Positions 1-7,122 are shown, numbered from the stretch's first letter. The stretch: 17,194 bases of DNA from an uncultured Clostridia bacterium (GCA_948875265.1 CAQRYF010000037.1:1-17194); one strand, 5' to 3'. The notes: a model not told the origin generated them from the sequence alone. Translations and numbers: made by a program.

Positions 1-7
1 TAGATAT

Positions 8-913
8 ATGAAAAAGATAAAACTAAAGAACAAATTAAAAAGTGAAAAAGGATCAATTACAATATTTGTATTAACTGCCATGTTTTTATTTTTAGTTATA
101 TTATTGAGTGTATATATGAATAATTCAAATAAGAATTCTAATATGAATAAAGATATAAAAAACATAGAAGAGCAATATAATGTAACTGAAGATGATTTGG
201 AAAACGCTTATCAAGAGGAAGTAAATAAGGATAAATATCCAGAGCCTTGGGCAGAAGTAAAATTAGAAAATAATGATAGGATTTTTAATGGGACAAATTA
301 TCATCCGATAAATACAACTGAACAAAAATTTCCAGAGCTTTTAGGATATCCAGATGAAGCTGAAAATATAGAGGATGTTAGTACTAAAGGAAAGGCTGCA
401 ATTACAGTATCAGCTACAATAAAGGCAGCTCCCATAAACGCAGCTCCCAGACAAGAATTTGTAGTAGGTAATGCTGCAGGTGTAGGATGGAATATATACA
501 CTTCAATAAGTCAAGCTAAGGTGGGTTTTTCCTTTTCAGTAAGTAAAGAAAAAAATGTGTGGAAAAATATAGATACTGGAATTATTTTTGATACTGGAAA
601 GGTATATAATTTAATAGCTACATTCTCAAGGGGAAAAATGATATTAGAAGTATTTGAGAAAGATATGGAAACTGTTACAAAATTAGAAAGTGATACTGAA
701 ATAGATTTATTAAATCAATTGGACGATATAAACACTTTAATAGGTGGTAATCCTAAGTGCAAGAGCGATCCGAATTTTGGAAATACAATTATTGATAATG
801 GTACAGGTTTTTATGGTAGTATATATGATATTAAAATATGGGATAAAGTATTAGCAGAAGAACAAAGAAATAAATTGGCCAGGGAACAAATTGAATTATA
901 CAAAGACCAGTAA
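8..913 (+). CDS. Membrane-anchored protein with pilin-like N-terminus and LamG-like domain
   Basis: I do not recognise a named family for the whole 301-residue protein. A basic N-terminus ends in EKGSITIF and runs into one hydrophobic segment (about residues 16-36). This resembles the pilin-like or TadE-like anchors of many clostridial surface proteins, but there is no Glu at position +5 after the Gly, so prepilin-peptidase processing is uncertain. A charged, coiled-coil-prone stretch follows (about 40-75). From about residue 125 the sequence looks like a concanavalin A/laminin-G fold, ending in GFYGSIYDIKIWDKVL, which is typical of the last strand of LamG-like domains. The protein is probably exposed outside the membrane and may bind a carbohydrate or protein ligand, which is inference. 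The ATG lies 7 bases from the window edge, so its ribosome binding site is mostly out of view and an upstream start cannot be excluded. The gdpP promoter begins just after its stop. Confidence 0.6.
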   Translation: MKKIKLKNKLKSEKGSITIFVLTAMFLFLVILLSVYMNNSNKNSNMNKDIKNIEEQYNVTEDDLENAYQEEVNKDKYPEPWAEVKLENNDRIFNGTNYHPINTTEQKFPELLGYPDEAENIEDVSTKGKAAITVSATIKAAPINAAPRQEFVVGNAAGVGWNIYTSISQAKVGFSFSVSKEKNVWKNIDTGIIFDTGKVYNLIATFSRGKMILEVFEKDMETVTKLESDTEIDLLNQLDDINTLIGGNPKCKSDPNFGNTIIDNGTGFYGSIYDIKIWDKVLAEEQRNKLAREQIELYKDQ

Positions 914-916
914 ATC

Positions 917-945
917 TTGACAAATCAAGCTTTTCTTAGTAAAAT
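917..945 (+). promoter_or_regulatory. Predicted sigma-A promoter of gdpP
   Basis: TTGACA at 917-922 is followed after 17 bases by TAAAAT at 940-945. An overlapping TATAAT sits at 945-950 but is too far from the -35 for normal spacing. The gdpP ATG is at 972 with AGGAG at 961-965. Confidence 0.6.
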
Positions 946-971
946 ATAATAGTAGAGAAAAGGAGAAAAGT

Positions 972-2997
972 ATGCAAAATAACAACAGAAAAGTATTTGA
1001 TACAATAATATCAAGAACTAAAATATACTTAGGAATAATTTTCATATTATTAGTGATTATATGTGTTGAAAATATAAAATTTATAATTCCATCAATAATT
1101 GTATATGGAATTCTTGTAGGATATACATTTTTTGCTGATAGGAAAAGAAAAAGTGAAATTTCAGAAACTTTACAAGACTTAACATTAAGCGTTGATTCAG
1201 CGGCCAAAACAAGTTTGATAAATTCACCATTTCCATTAGTTATTTTAGATACAGATGGTAGTATCATTTGGAGAAGTTCTAAATTTATATCTGAATTTGC
1301 TAATATAGACATAAATACTTATATTGATGATATAAATATAGAAATAAAAGAACAAATACAAGATAGAATAAAAAATCAAAATACAAATAAAGATATATTG
1401 AAGCAGATACAAATAGATAGTAAAATATATAAAATCATGGGAAGATATGTCAATTTCAAGAAAAAAGACAGAAAAAATAAAAAAGATTACATGATAATAT
1501 TATATTTTATAGATGATACAGAAAATATAAAATTACAGAAAGAATATAAAGATTCTAAATCTTGTGTAGGAATAATTATGATAGATAATTATGATGAAAT
1601 TATGCAAAGATTAGATGCTAGTGAAAAACCACAAGTAACAGCACAAATAGATAAAAATATGTATGATTGGGCAAATAAGACAAATGGAGTATTAATAAAA
1701 TCTGACAGAGATAGATATGTATATTTGTTTGAACAAAGATATTTAGAAGAAGTAAAAGAAGATAAATTTAGTATCTTAGATAAAATCAAGGAAATAGATA
1801 ATAAAGAAAAAGTACAACTTACACTAAGTATTGCAGTATCAAATGAAGGAACTACAGATAAAGAAAAATATAAATCTGCTCAAGCAGCCATGGATGTTGT
1901 TTTAGGTCGTGGGGGAGATCAAGCTGTTATAAGAGAAAACGAAATATATAAATTCTTTGGGGGAAGAGCTCAAGAAGTAGAAAAGAGGACTAAAGTAAAA
2001 GCTAGAGTTGTAGCACATGCTTTAGAAAATTTGATAAAAGAATCAAAGAAAGTTATGATAATGGGACATACAAATCCAGATATGGATAGTATAGGTTCTT
2101 GTATGGGAATATATAGATTAGCTAAAACTTTAGATACAAATGCATATATTATTAATAATGAAGATACATCTACATTAAAGTCTTTTAAAGATACATTAGA
2201 AAAAGATCCAGAGTATGAGGATGTTATAATAAATAAAGAAGTTGCTTTAGAAAACTTTGATGAAGATACATTATTAGTAATAGTAGATACTCATAAAATT
2301 AACTATGTTGATTCTCCAGAAATATTAGAACAAGCTAAAAAGATAGTTATAATAGATCATCATAGAAGAAGTGCAGACTTTATAGAAAATGTTACATTAA
2401 TGTTTCAAGAAGTGTATGCTTCTTCAGCAGCAGAGTTAGTAACAGAATTATTACAATATGCAGAAGCAAAGATTGACTTAAAAACAATAGAAGCGGAAAG
2501 TTTATATGCAGGAATTATGATGGATACTAAAAACTTTACATTTAAAACAGGAGTTAGAACATTTGAAGCTGCAGCATATCTTCGTAGATGTGGTGTAGAT
2601 ATAATAAGAGTAAAAAAATGGTTCCAGAGCGATTTAGCAAGCTTTAATTTAATAGCTGATATTGTAAGAAATGCTGAAATTGTAAATGATACAATAGCAA
2701 TTTCTATATATGAAAATGTAGATAAAAATGCTAATTTAATATGTGCAAAAGCAGCAGATGAATTATTAACAATAAGTGATATAACTGCATCATTTGTAAT
2801 AGGAAATACAGGAGAAAAAGTATGTATTAGTGGACGTTCAATTGGAGATATAAATGTACAAGTAATATTAGAAAAACTTCGGAGGAGGAGGACATATTAC
2901 TTTAGCAGGAGCACAAGTTGAGGGAATGACAATAGAAGAGACTAAACAAGAATTAATAAATAGAATAAATGAATATTTTTCAGAAATTGAAAATTAA
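972..2997 (+). CDS. gdpP: GdpP-type c-di-AMP phosphodiesterase, read through a +1 frameshift
   Basis: GdpP hydrolyses the second messenger c-di-AMP, which controls potassium, osmotic and cell-wall homeostasis. Two membrane helices (about residues 18-54) precede a PAS-like region (about 80-190), a degenerate GGDEF domain (about 195-330) with the family's LGRGGDQ segment, and a DHH domain with GHTNPDMDSIGS (G365 onward), a VDTH Asp at 439 and DHH at 462-464. The C-terminal DHHA1 domain is interrupted. Reading from 972 in one frame gives 649 residues ending at 2921, with the aberrant tail RRRRTYYFSRSTS. A +1 shift after CTT (2877-2879), skipping C2880, continues as GGGGHITLAGAQVEGMT to a stop at 2995-2997. 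That gives 674 residues, close to the usual length of about 650-660. The GGGGH motif belongs to the catalytic unit, so the zero-frame product should be damaged. The coordinates given are the joined form. The family assignment is firm; the frameshift mechanism is inference. Confidence 0.9.
2877..2882 (+). promoter_or_regulatory. Candidate +1 frameshift site CTT-CGG in gdpP
   Basis: CTT in the P site can re-pair with TTC when the next codon, CGG, is read slowly. The +1 frame then reads GGA GGA GGA GGA CAT, the canonical GGGGH. CTT is the same shifty Leu codon as in the bacterial prfB frameshift, and CTT followed by a rare Arg codon recalls the yeast Ty1 site (CTT-AGG-C). I found no other in-frame CGG or CGA in the window's genes. 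Unlike prfB, there is no Shine-Dalgarno-like sequence just upstream; the GGAGGAGG run lies downstream. Confidence 0.5.
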
Positions 2998-3037
2998 AAA
3001 TTCTCATTTTGGGGTCGGGTCTCAAAATGAGAATTTT
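2996..3037 (+). repeat. REP-like palindrome, family A, copy 1
   Basis: A perfect 15-base inverted repeat (arms 2997-3011 and 3023-3037) encloses an 11-base loop rich in G and containing GGGTCGGGTCT. The gdpP stop codon (2995-2997) overlaps the left edge. Bases 3005-3029 are the exact reverse complement of 3091-3115. GGGGTC-type loops of this kind are typical of REP sequences mobilised by REP-associated tyrosine transposases (family knowledge). Confidence 0.8.
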
Positions 3038-3089
3038 ATAATTTTGTAGTATATTGAAATAAAATGAATTTAATAAATATCCTATTATA

Positions 3090-3124
3090 TCATTTTGAGA
3101 CCCGACCCCAAAATGGGAATTTTT
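3090..3124 (-). repeat. REP-like palindrome, family A, copy 2 (inverted)
   Basis: This is an inverted copy of the element at 2996-3030: 25 bases identical, with partial flank homology (AAAAATTC). Its own arms CATTTTG (3091-3097) and CAAAATG (3109-3115) form a hairpin. The two copies are about 61 bases apart and could pair into one long stem, a BIME-like arrangement. The copy ends about 10 bases before the -35 box of the rplI promoter. Confidence 0.8.
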
Positions 3125-3133
3125 ATGTAACAC

Positions 3134-3162
3134 TTGAAAAATTGGGCAAAATAGTATACAAT
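3134..3162 (+). promoter_or_regulatory. Predicted sigma-A promoter of rplI
   Basis: TTGAAA at 3134-3139, a 17-base spacer, then TACAAT at 3157-3162, 28 bases before the rplI ATG. It would allow rplI-dnaB transcription independent of gdpP. Confidence 0.55.
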
Positions 3163-3189
3163 AGGGGAAATCAAGAAAGGCGTGATGAT

Positions 3190-3636
3190 ATGAAAGTTAT
3201 ATTAAAGTCAGATATTAAAGGAGTAGGAAAAAAAGATCAAGTAATAAATGCATCAGATGGATATGCTAGAAATTTTTTATTTCCAAAGAACTTAGCTGTA
3301 GAAGCAAATAATGAGAACATGAGTAAATTAAAAGCAAAACAGGATTCAAATGCTTTTAAAAGATTACAGGAAAAAGATGAAGCTCTAAAAATAGCAGAGA
3401 AACTTTCTAAGATATCACTAAAAGTACCAGTAAAAGCAGGAGAAAATGGTAAAATATTTGGAGGAGTTTCTTCAAAAGAAATATCTGATTTATTAAAGCA
3501 ACAACATAAAATAATAGTTGATAAAAAGAAAATAGATATAAAAGAAACAATTAAGGCATTAGGAGAAAGAGATATAACTATTAAATTATATGAAGGAGTT
3601 ATAGGAAAGCTAAAAATAGATGTAATTAGTAAATAA
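3190..3636 (+). CDS. rplI: 50S ribosomal protein L9
   Basis: L9 binds 23S rRNA near the base of the L1 stalk and helps maintain reading-frame fidelity. The 148-residue product has the usual length. Its N-terminal RNA-binding domain carries the family signature from MKVILKSDIKGVGKKD through DGYARNFLFPKNLA (about residues 1-36). A long, lysine-rich connecting helix follows (about 40-75), then the C-terminal domain with GKIFGGVSSKEI and IKALGERDITIKLYEGV. I chose the ATG at 3190 because it gives the canonical L9 N-terminus and has AAAGG about 9 bases upstream; the open frame extends further upstream only through the REP and promoter region. It sits between gdpP and dnaB, a common Bacillota arrangement. 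L9 is itself a frameshift suppressor, a curious neighbour for a frameshifted gdpP, but no link is shown. Confidence 0.96.
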   Translation: MKVILKSDIKGVGKKDQVINASDGYARNFLFPKNLAVEANNENMSKLKAKQDSNAFKRLQEKDEALKIAEKLSKISLKVPVKAGENGKIFGGVSSKEISDLLKQQHKIIVDKKKIDIKETIKALGERDITIKLYEGVIGKLKIDVISK

Positions 3637-3650
3637 TAATTGAAAATAAA

Positions 3651-3704
3651 CGGGCAGTTTCCGAAAAAGAAATGTCCTGAAAAGAAACGTCCCTAATAGG
3701 ACAT
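3651..3704 (+). repeat. Palindromic repeat, family B, with two competing hairpins before dnaB
   Basis: GGGCAGTTTC (3652-3661) can pair with GAAACGTCCC (3684-3693), leaving a 2x2 internal loop. ATGTCCT (3672-3678) can pair with AGGACAT (3698-3704). The two stems are interleaved and cannot coexist. The second ends directly at the dnaB Shine-Dalgarno GGAGGG (3705-3710). It is GC-richer than its surroundings and looks like a REP-type insertion. A regulatory role is possible but unproven. Confidence 0.55.
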
Positions 3705-3715
3705 GGAGGGTTGAA

Positions 3716-5050
3716 ATGGAATTAGGAAAAATACCACCACATGATTTGGAAGCAGAACAAGCTATTATAGGAAGTATGCTTATAGATAAAGATGCTGTTA
3801 TATCTGCTATTGAAATATTAAAGGAAGAGGATTTTTATAGAGAAGATAATAAAGCTATTTATTCTGCAATACTAAATTTATATAATAGAGCAGAACCGAT
3901 AGATATAATAACAGTTAAGGCAGAATTAGAGTCAATGGGAAAATTTGAGAAAGTTGGAGGATTAGAATATTTAGCAGAATTGCCAGAGAAAGTGCCTACA
4001 ACAGCAAATGCTATGAAATATATAAAAATAGTAGAGGAAAAATCGGCTTTAAGAAATCTTATAAAAACAGCAAATGAAATAATTGAATTAGGATATAATC
4101 CAACTGAAGATGTTGAAGACATAATGGAAGGGGCAGAAAAGAAGATATTTAACATTATGCAAGATAAAAATCAAAAAGGATATTCACCTATTAAAGATGT
4201 ATTAGTAGACACATTTACAGAATTGGAAGAACTATATAATAAGAAACAACATATTACAGGTGTTCCTTCAGGATTTTCAGAATTGGATTATAGAACTGCT
4301 GGGTTTCATGGCTCTGAGTTGATTTTAATTGCAGCAAGACCAGCAATGGGAAAAACAGCATTTGCTTTAAACATAGCTACAAATGCATCAGTTAAAGCAA
4401 ATGTTCCAGTAGCTATATTTAGCTTAGAAATGTCAAAGGAGCAATTAGTTAATAGGGTACTTTGTAGTGAATCTATGGTAGATAGCAATAAAGTAAGAAC
4501 AGGAAAGCTAGATGAGAATGACTGGGCGAAATTAGCTGGATCTATAGGGCCATTATCAGAAGCAGAAATCTATATTGATGATACACCAGGTATCAATATA
4601 ATGGAAATTAGAGCTAAATGTAGGAAATTAAAATTAGAGAAAAATATTGGAATGGTAGTAATTGATTACTTACAGTTAATTCAAGGTAGCAACAAAAGAG
4701 GAGGAAGCCGTGAACAGGAAATATCAGAAATAAGTAGATCTTTAAAAATATTAGCAAAAGAATTAAATGTACCAGTAATAGCATTATCACAATTATCAAG
4801 AGCCGCAGAGCAAAGACCAGACCATAGACCAATGTTGTCAGATTTAAGAGAATCAGGAGCAATAGAACAAGATGCTGATATTGTAATGTTTTTATACAGA
4901 GACGATTACTATAATCAAGACAGTGAGAAAAAAGACATAGCAGAAGTAATAATTGCTAAACACAGAGGAGGATCAACAGGAACAGTTGAATTATTATGGC
5001 TAGGAAGTTATACAAAATTTGTAAACCTAGAAAGAAGATTTGATGATTAG
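3716..5050 (+). CDS. dnaB: Replicative DNA helicase DnaB
   Basis: This hexameric 5'-3' helicase unwinds DNA ahead of the replication fork and recruits primase. The 444 residues match the usual length. The N-terminal primase-interacting domain starts with PPHDLEAEQAIIGSML (about residues 6-21). After the linker comes the RecA-like ATPase domain with the Walker A segment ARPAMGKT (K213, T214), SLEMSKEQL (motif H2-like), the Walker B region VVIDYLQLIQG, and QLSRAAEQRPDHRPMLSDLR followed by ESGAIEQDADIVMFLYRDDYY. No intein interrupts the motifs. GGAGGG precedes the ATG by 5 bases. The stop codon TAG abuts the left repeat of the transposase unit, so the insertion left dnaB intact. In this block dnaB, tilS and ftsH were probably closer before the transposase arrived (inference). 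Confidence 0.97.
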   Translation: MELGKIPPHDLEAEQAIIGSMLIDKDAVISAIEILKEEDFYREDNKAIYSAILNLYNRAEPIDIITVKAELESMGKFEKVGGLEYLAELPEKVPTTANAMKYIKIVEEKSALRNLIKTANEIIELGYNPTEDVEDIMEGAEKKIFNIMQDKNQKGYSPIKDVLVDTFTELEELYNKKQHITGVPSGFSELDYRTAGFHGSELILIAARPAMGKTAFALNIATNASVKANVPVAIFSLEMSKEQLVNRVLCSESMVDSNKVRTGKLDENDWAKLAGSIGPLSEAEIYIDDTPGINIMEIRAKCRKLKLEKNIGMVVIDYLQLIQGSNKRGGSREQEISEISRSLKILAKELNVPVIALSQLSRAAEQRPDHRPMLSDLRESGAIEQDADIVMFLYRDDYYNQDSEKKDIAEVIIAKHRGGSTGTVELLWLGSYTKFVNLERRFDD

Positions 5051-5079
5051 TTGCCAATGGTTCCGGGTTAAAATGACAA
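5051..5079 (+). repeat. REP-like repeat, family C, copy 1 (left of transposase)
   Basis: This 29-base element has the core GGTTCCGGGTTAAAATGACA. Its ends TTGCCA and TGACAA are an imperfect inverted repeat. It is identical over all 29 bases to 5937-5965 and matches the complement of 6164-6192 at 27 of 29 positions. Confidence 0.85.
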
Positions 5080-5206
5080 GTGAAATATATAGAAAATAGA
5101 ATATTTAATTGTAATTTAAATTCTAACTATTGACATCTTATAGCAAAAGAAAAATAGGGGGCTATTTATATAATATAGGGGAAAAACGATAAAGAGAGGA
5201 GAATAC

Positions 5207-5962
5207 ATGCCAAGAATACCTAAAAAATATATAAATACGTCTTTTTTTCATATTATGGTGCAAGGCATAAATAAAGAATACATATTTAATTGTAAAAAGG
5301 ATATAGAAAAATATTTGGAAATTATAAAGAATGCCAAAGAGGAAGTGGAATTGCAAATTGTATCATATTGTATTATGAGCAATCATGCACATTTATTAAT
5401 TTATACAGATGATGTAAAAAAATTAATAAAATTTATGCACAAGATTAATTTAATATATGCTAAATACTATAATAAGAAATATAATAGAGTGGGTTATGTA
5501 TTTAGAGACAGATATAAAACTCAACCAATATTTTTTGAAAGACACCTATATTATTGTATCGACTATATACACAATAATCCTGTCAAAGCACACATATGTG
5601 ATAGTCCTTCAAAATATAAATATTCAAGCTATAATCAAAATTGCTTTGAAGTAAAATCATCAATAAATAATAATATAAGAAAATATATAGATTCAAAAAA
5701 GTTTAATAAAGAAAAGAATGAAGTGTTTATATTTATGGAATATGAAGAGAATAAAGAACAAATATGTATAAAGTTAATAAATGAATTTGCATTAGAAAAC
5801 AATATTGAAGTGAGTAAATTAAAGAATAATAAGCATTTAGTAATAAATTTAGTAAAAGAACTAAGAAAGGAATATAAAATATCATATAGAATTATTGAAA
5901 AACAAATTGGAATAGGTAGAGAGACTTTAAGGAAAATTGCCAATGGTTCCGGGTTAAAATGA
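5207..5962 (+). CDS. REP-associated tyrosine transposase (Y1/HUH family, RAYT)
   Basis: HUH endonucleases of this family (Y1_Tnp, IS200-related) cut and rejoin single-stranded DNA at hairpins. The 251-residue protein has the HUH signature MSNHAHLLI (H60, H62), preceded by VSYCIM. The YAKYYNKKYNRVGYVFRDRY region (residues 84-103) contains the family's candidate catalytic tyrosine, probably Y84. The hallmark YIHNNPVKA follows. Residues about 200-251 form a helix-turn-helix-like C-terminal domain (ELRKEYKISYRIIEKQIG, then GRETLRKIA) that may recognise DNA. The last codons (NGSGLK) and stop lie within the right-hand family C repeat. The start ATG has GAGAGGAG upstream. All key motifs are intact, so it may be active. 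It interrupts a housekeeping gene block and is transcribed with it. It is a RAYT rather than a classical IS200 because of its length and flanking palindromes. Confidence 0.88.
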   Translation: MPRIPKKYINTSFFHIMVQGINKEYIFNCKKDIEKYLEIIKNAKEEVELQIVSYCIMSNHAHLLIYTDDVKKLIKFMHKINLIYAKYYNKKYNRVGYVFRDRYKTQPIFFERHLYYCIDYIHNNPVKAHICDSPSKYKYSSYNQNCFEVKSSINNNIRKYIDSKKFNKEKNEVFIFMEYEENKEQICIKLINEFALENNIEVSKLKNNKHLVINLVKELRKEYKISYRIIEKQIGIGRETLRKIANGSGLK

Positions 5963-5965
5963 CAA
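5937..5965 (+). repeat. REP-like repeat, family C, copy 2 (overlaps transposase 3' end)
   Basis: Identical to the copy at 5051-5079. It encodes the end of the transposase and its TGA stop at 5960-5962. It lies in inverted orientation to the tilS-internal copy about 200 bases downstream. Confidence 0.85.
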
Positions 5966-6008
5966 TTATAATAGAAGGAAAAGTATAGAAAAATATGGGA
6001 GGTAGAAG

Positions 6009-7061
6009 TTGGACAAATTAAAAAAGAAAGTTATAGATACAATTAAAAAATATAATTTAATAGAAAGTGGAGATAAAATAGTACTTGCGGTATCAGGTGG
6101 ACCAGATTCGATCTGTATGCTAGATATTTTTATAGAAATAAGAAAATCTTTTGAGCAAATAGGTTGCGATTTTAACCCGGAACCATTGGCAAGCTTTGGT
6201 ATAGTTGTTGCTCATGTTAATCATATGATAAGAAAAGACGCAAAAGATGATGAAATTTATGTGAAAAATTATTGTGAAAAAAATAATATTGAATTTTATT
6301 CAAAAAGTATAGATGTTGGAAAACTTGCTAATAATAATAAAATAGGAACAGAGGAAGCTGGAAGAATGGTAAGATATGAGTTTTTTGATGAGATATTGGA
6401 GAAGACAAATTCAAATAAAATAGCAATTGCACATAACAAAAATGATAATGCAGAGACAATTATAATGAATGCTATTCGCGGTAGTGGTGTTTCTGGGTTG
6501 AAGGGAATTGAGGCTAAAAGAGGGAAATATATAAGACCTTTGATTAAATGTGAAAGGACTGAAATTGAAGAATATTGTAAAGAAAGAAAATTAGATCCTA
6601 GAATTGATAGAACAAATTTTGAAAATGAATATACAAGAAATAAAATTAGAAATATAGTTATTCCATATATAGAACAAGAATTTAATCCTAATATAATAGA
6701 AACTTTGAATAGATTATCAGATCTTGTTATAGAGGAAGAAACTTATATAAATAGGCAAGTGAAAAATGTATATAATAATATTTTAATAGAGGAAAGTGTA
6801 GAAGATTTAAAAAATGCCAAAAGTCCAGAAATAGTATTAGATTTAAGGAAATTTAACAATGAAGAAAAAGTAATAAAATCAAGGATTTTGCTATATACTA
6901 TAACAAGACTTTTAGGAAGTAGTAAGGGGATAGAAAAAATACATATTGAAGATGTAATAAAACTTTGTAGCAATAATATTGGAAATAAATATCTTACTCC
7001 AAATAAAAATATAAAAATATTAATAAAAAATCATAAAATTTATTTCTTAAGTCAAGTATAA
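6009..7061 (+). CDS. tilS: tRNA(Ile)-lysidine synthetase
   Basis: TilS ligates lysine to C34 of tRNA-Ile(CAU), changing its decoding from AUG to AUA. That is essential here, because AUA codons are abundant. The PP-loop ATPase motif SGGPDS is at residues 29-34, followed by VVAHVNHMIR, EEAGRMVRYEFF, IAHNKNDNAETIIMNAIRGSG and DRTNFENEYTRNKIR, all family hallmarks. The C-terminal part is short (350 residues against about 430-470 in many homologues) and ends with a small TilS_C-like segment (YLTPNKNIKILI). The start is TTG at 6009, supported by GGGAGGT at 5997-6003; no ATG fits as well. Oddly, residues about 53-62 (CDFNPEPLAS) are encoded by an inverted family C repeat, lengthening the link between the first helix and the strand ending in AHVNH. 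Downstream comes ftsH, but the hpt gene that often lies between them is absent. Confidence 0.95.
   Translation: MDKLKKKVIDTIKKYNLIESGDKIVLAVSGGPDSICMLDIFIEIRKSFEQIGCDFNPEPLASFGIVVAHVNHMIRKDAKDDEIYVKNYCEKNNIEFYSKSIDVGKLANNNKIGTEEAGRMVRYEFFDEILEKTNSNKIAIAHNKNDNAETIIMNAIRGSGVSGLKGIEAKRGKYIRPLIKCERTEIEEYCKERKLDPRIDRTNFENEYTRNKIRNIVIPYIEQEFNPNIIETLNRLSDLVIEEETYINRQVKNVYNNILIEESVEDLKNAKSPEIVLDLRKFNNEEKVIKSRILLYTITRLLGSSKGIEKIHIEDVIKLCSNNIGNKYLTPNKNIKILIKNHKIYFLSQV
6164..6192 (-). repeat. REP-like repeat, family C, copy 3, inverted and in frame inside tilS
   Basis: The complement of this segment matches the repeat at 5051-5079 at 27 of 29 positions; the differences are at 6167 and 6168. It encodes tilS residues about 52-62 in an open frame. 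One of the three frames through it would meet a stop (TTT-TAA), so the frame used is one of the tolerated ones. It sits in a loop between conserved TilS elements. Confidence 0.85.
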
Positions 7062-7122
7062 GTAGCCGTAACAAAATTTACAAAACATGCTTGATTGTAA
7101 TGAAAAAGTCATAAAAAAATTG

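Larger units (their letters stand above)
5051..5965 (+). mobile_element. REP-associated tyrosine transposase unit bounded by family C repeats
   Basis: A single Y1-type transposase gene is bounded by identical direct 29-base repeats at 5051-5079 and 5937-5965. The left copy begins at the base after the dnaB stop; the right copy contains the transposase stop. This is the layout expected for a RAYT gene flanked by its own REP sequences. Whether the whole unit or only the repeats move cannot be told from one copy. No target-site duplication is evident, as expected for HUH single-strand transposases. Confidence 0.65.

Noticed and set aside
896..1312. Minus-strand open frame of 138 codons over the start of gdpP
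   Set aside because: It overlaps a clear gene and its promoter, has no recognisable motif and no supporting start signal.
3064..3189. In-frame extension of rplI upstream to an ATG at 3064
   Set aside because: The extension runs through the REP copy and the predicted promoter, has no good ribosome binding site, and adds about 42 residues not found in L9.
4331..4357. Intein in dnaB at the Walker A site, a known insertion point
   Set aside because: The sequence reads straight through ARPAMGKTAFALN and the gene has normal length.
5130..5174. Promoter for the transposase gene (TTGACA at 5130 and TATAAT at 5169)
   Set aside because: The boxes are 33 bases apart, too far for one promoter, and neither has a good partner at 16-18 bases. 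Read-through from the dnaB transcript is as likely.
6009..7061. tilS as a broken pseudogene because of its internal repeat and short C-terminus
   Set aside because: The frame is open throughout and all catalytic motifs are present. Short TilS forms exist in Bacillota, and the gene is normally essential.
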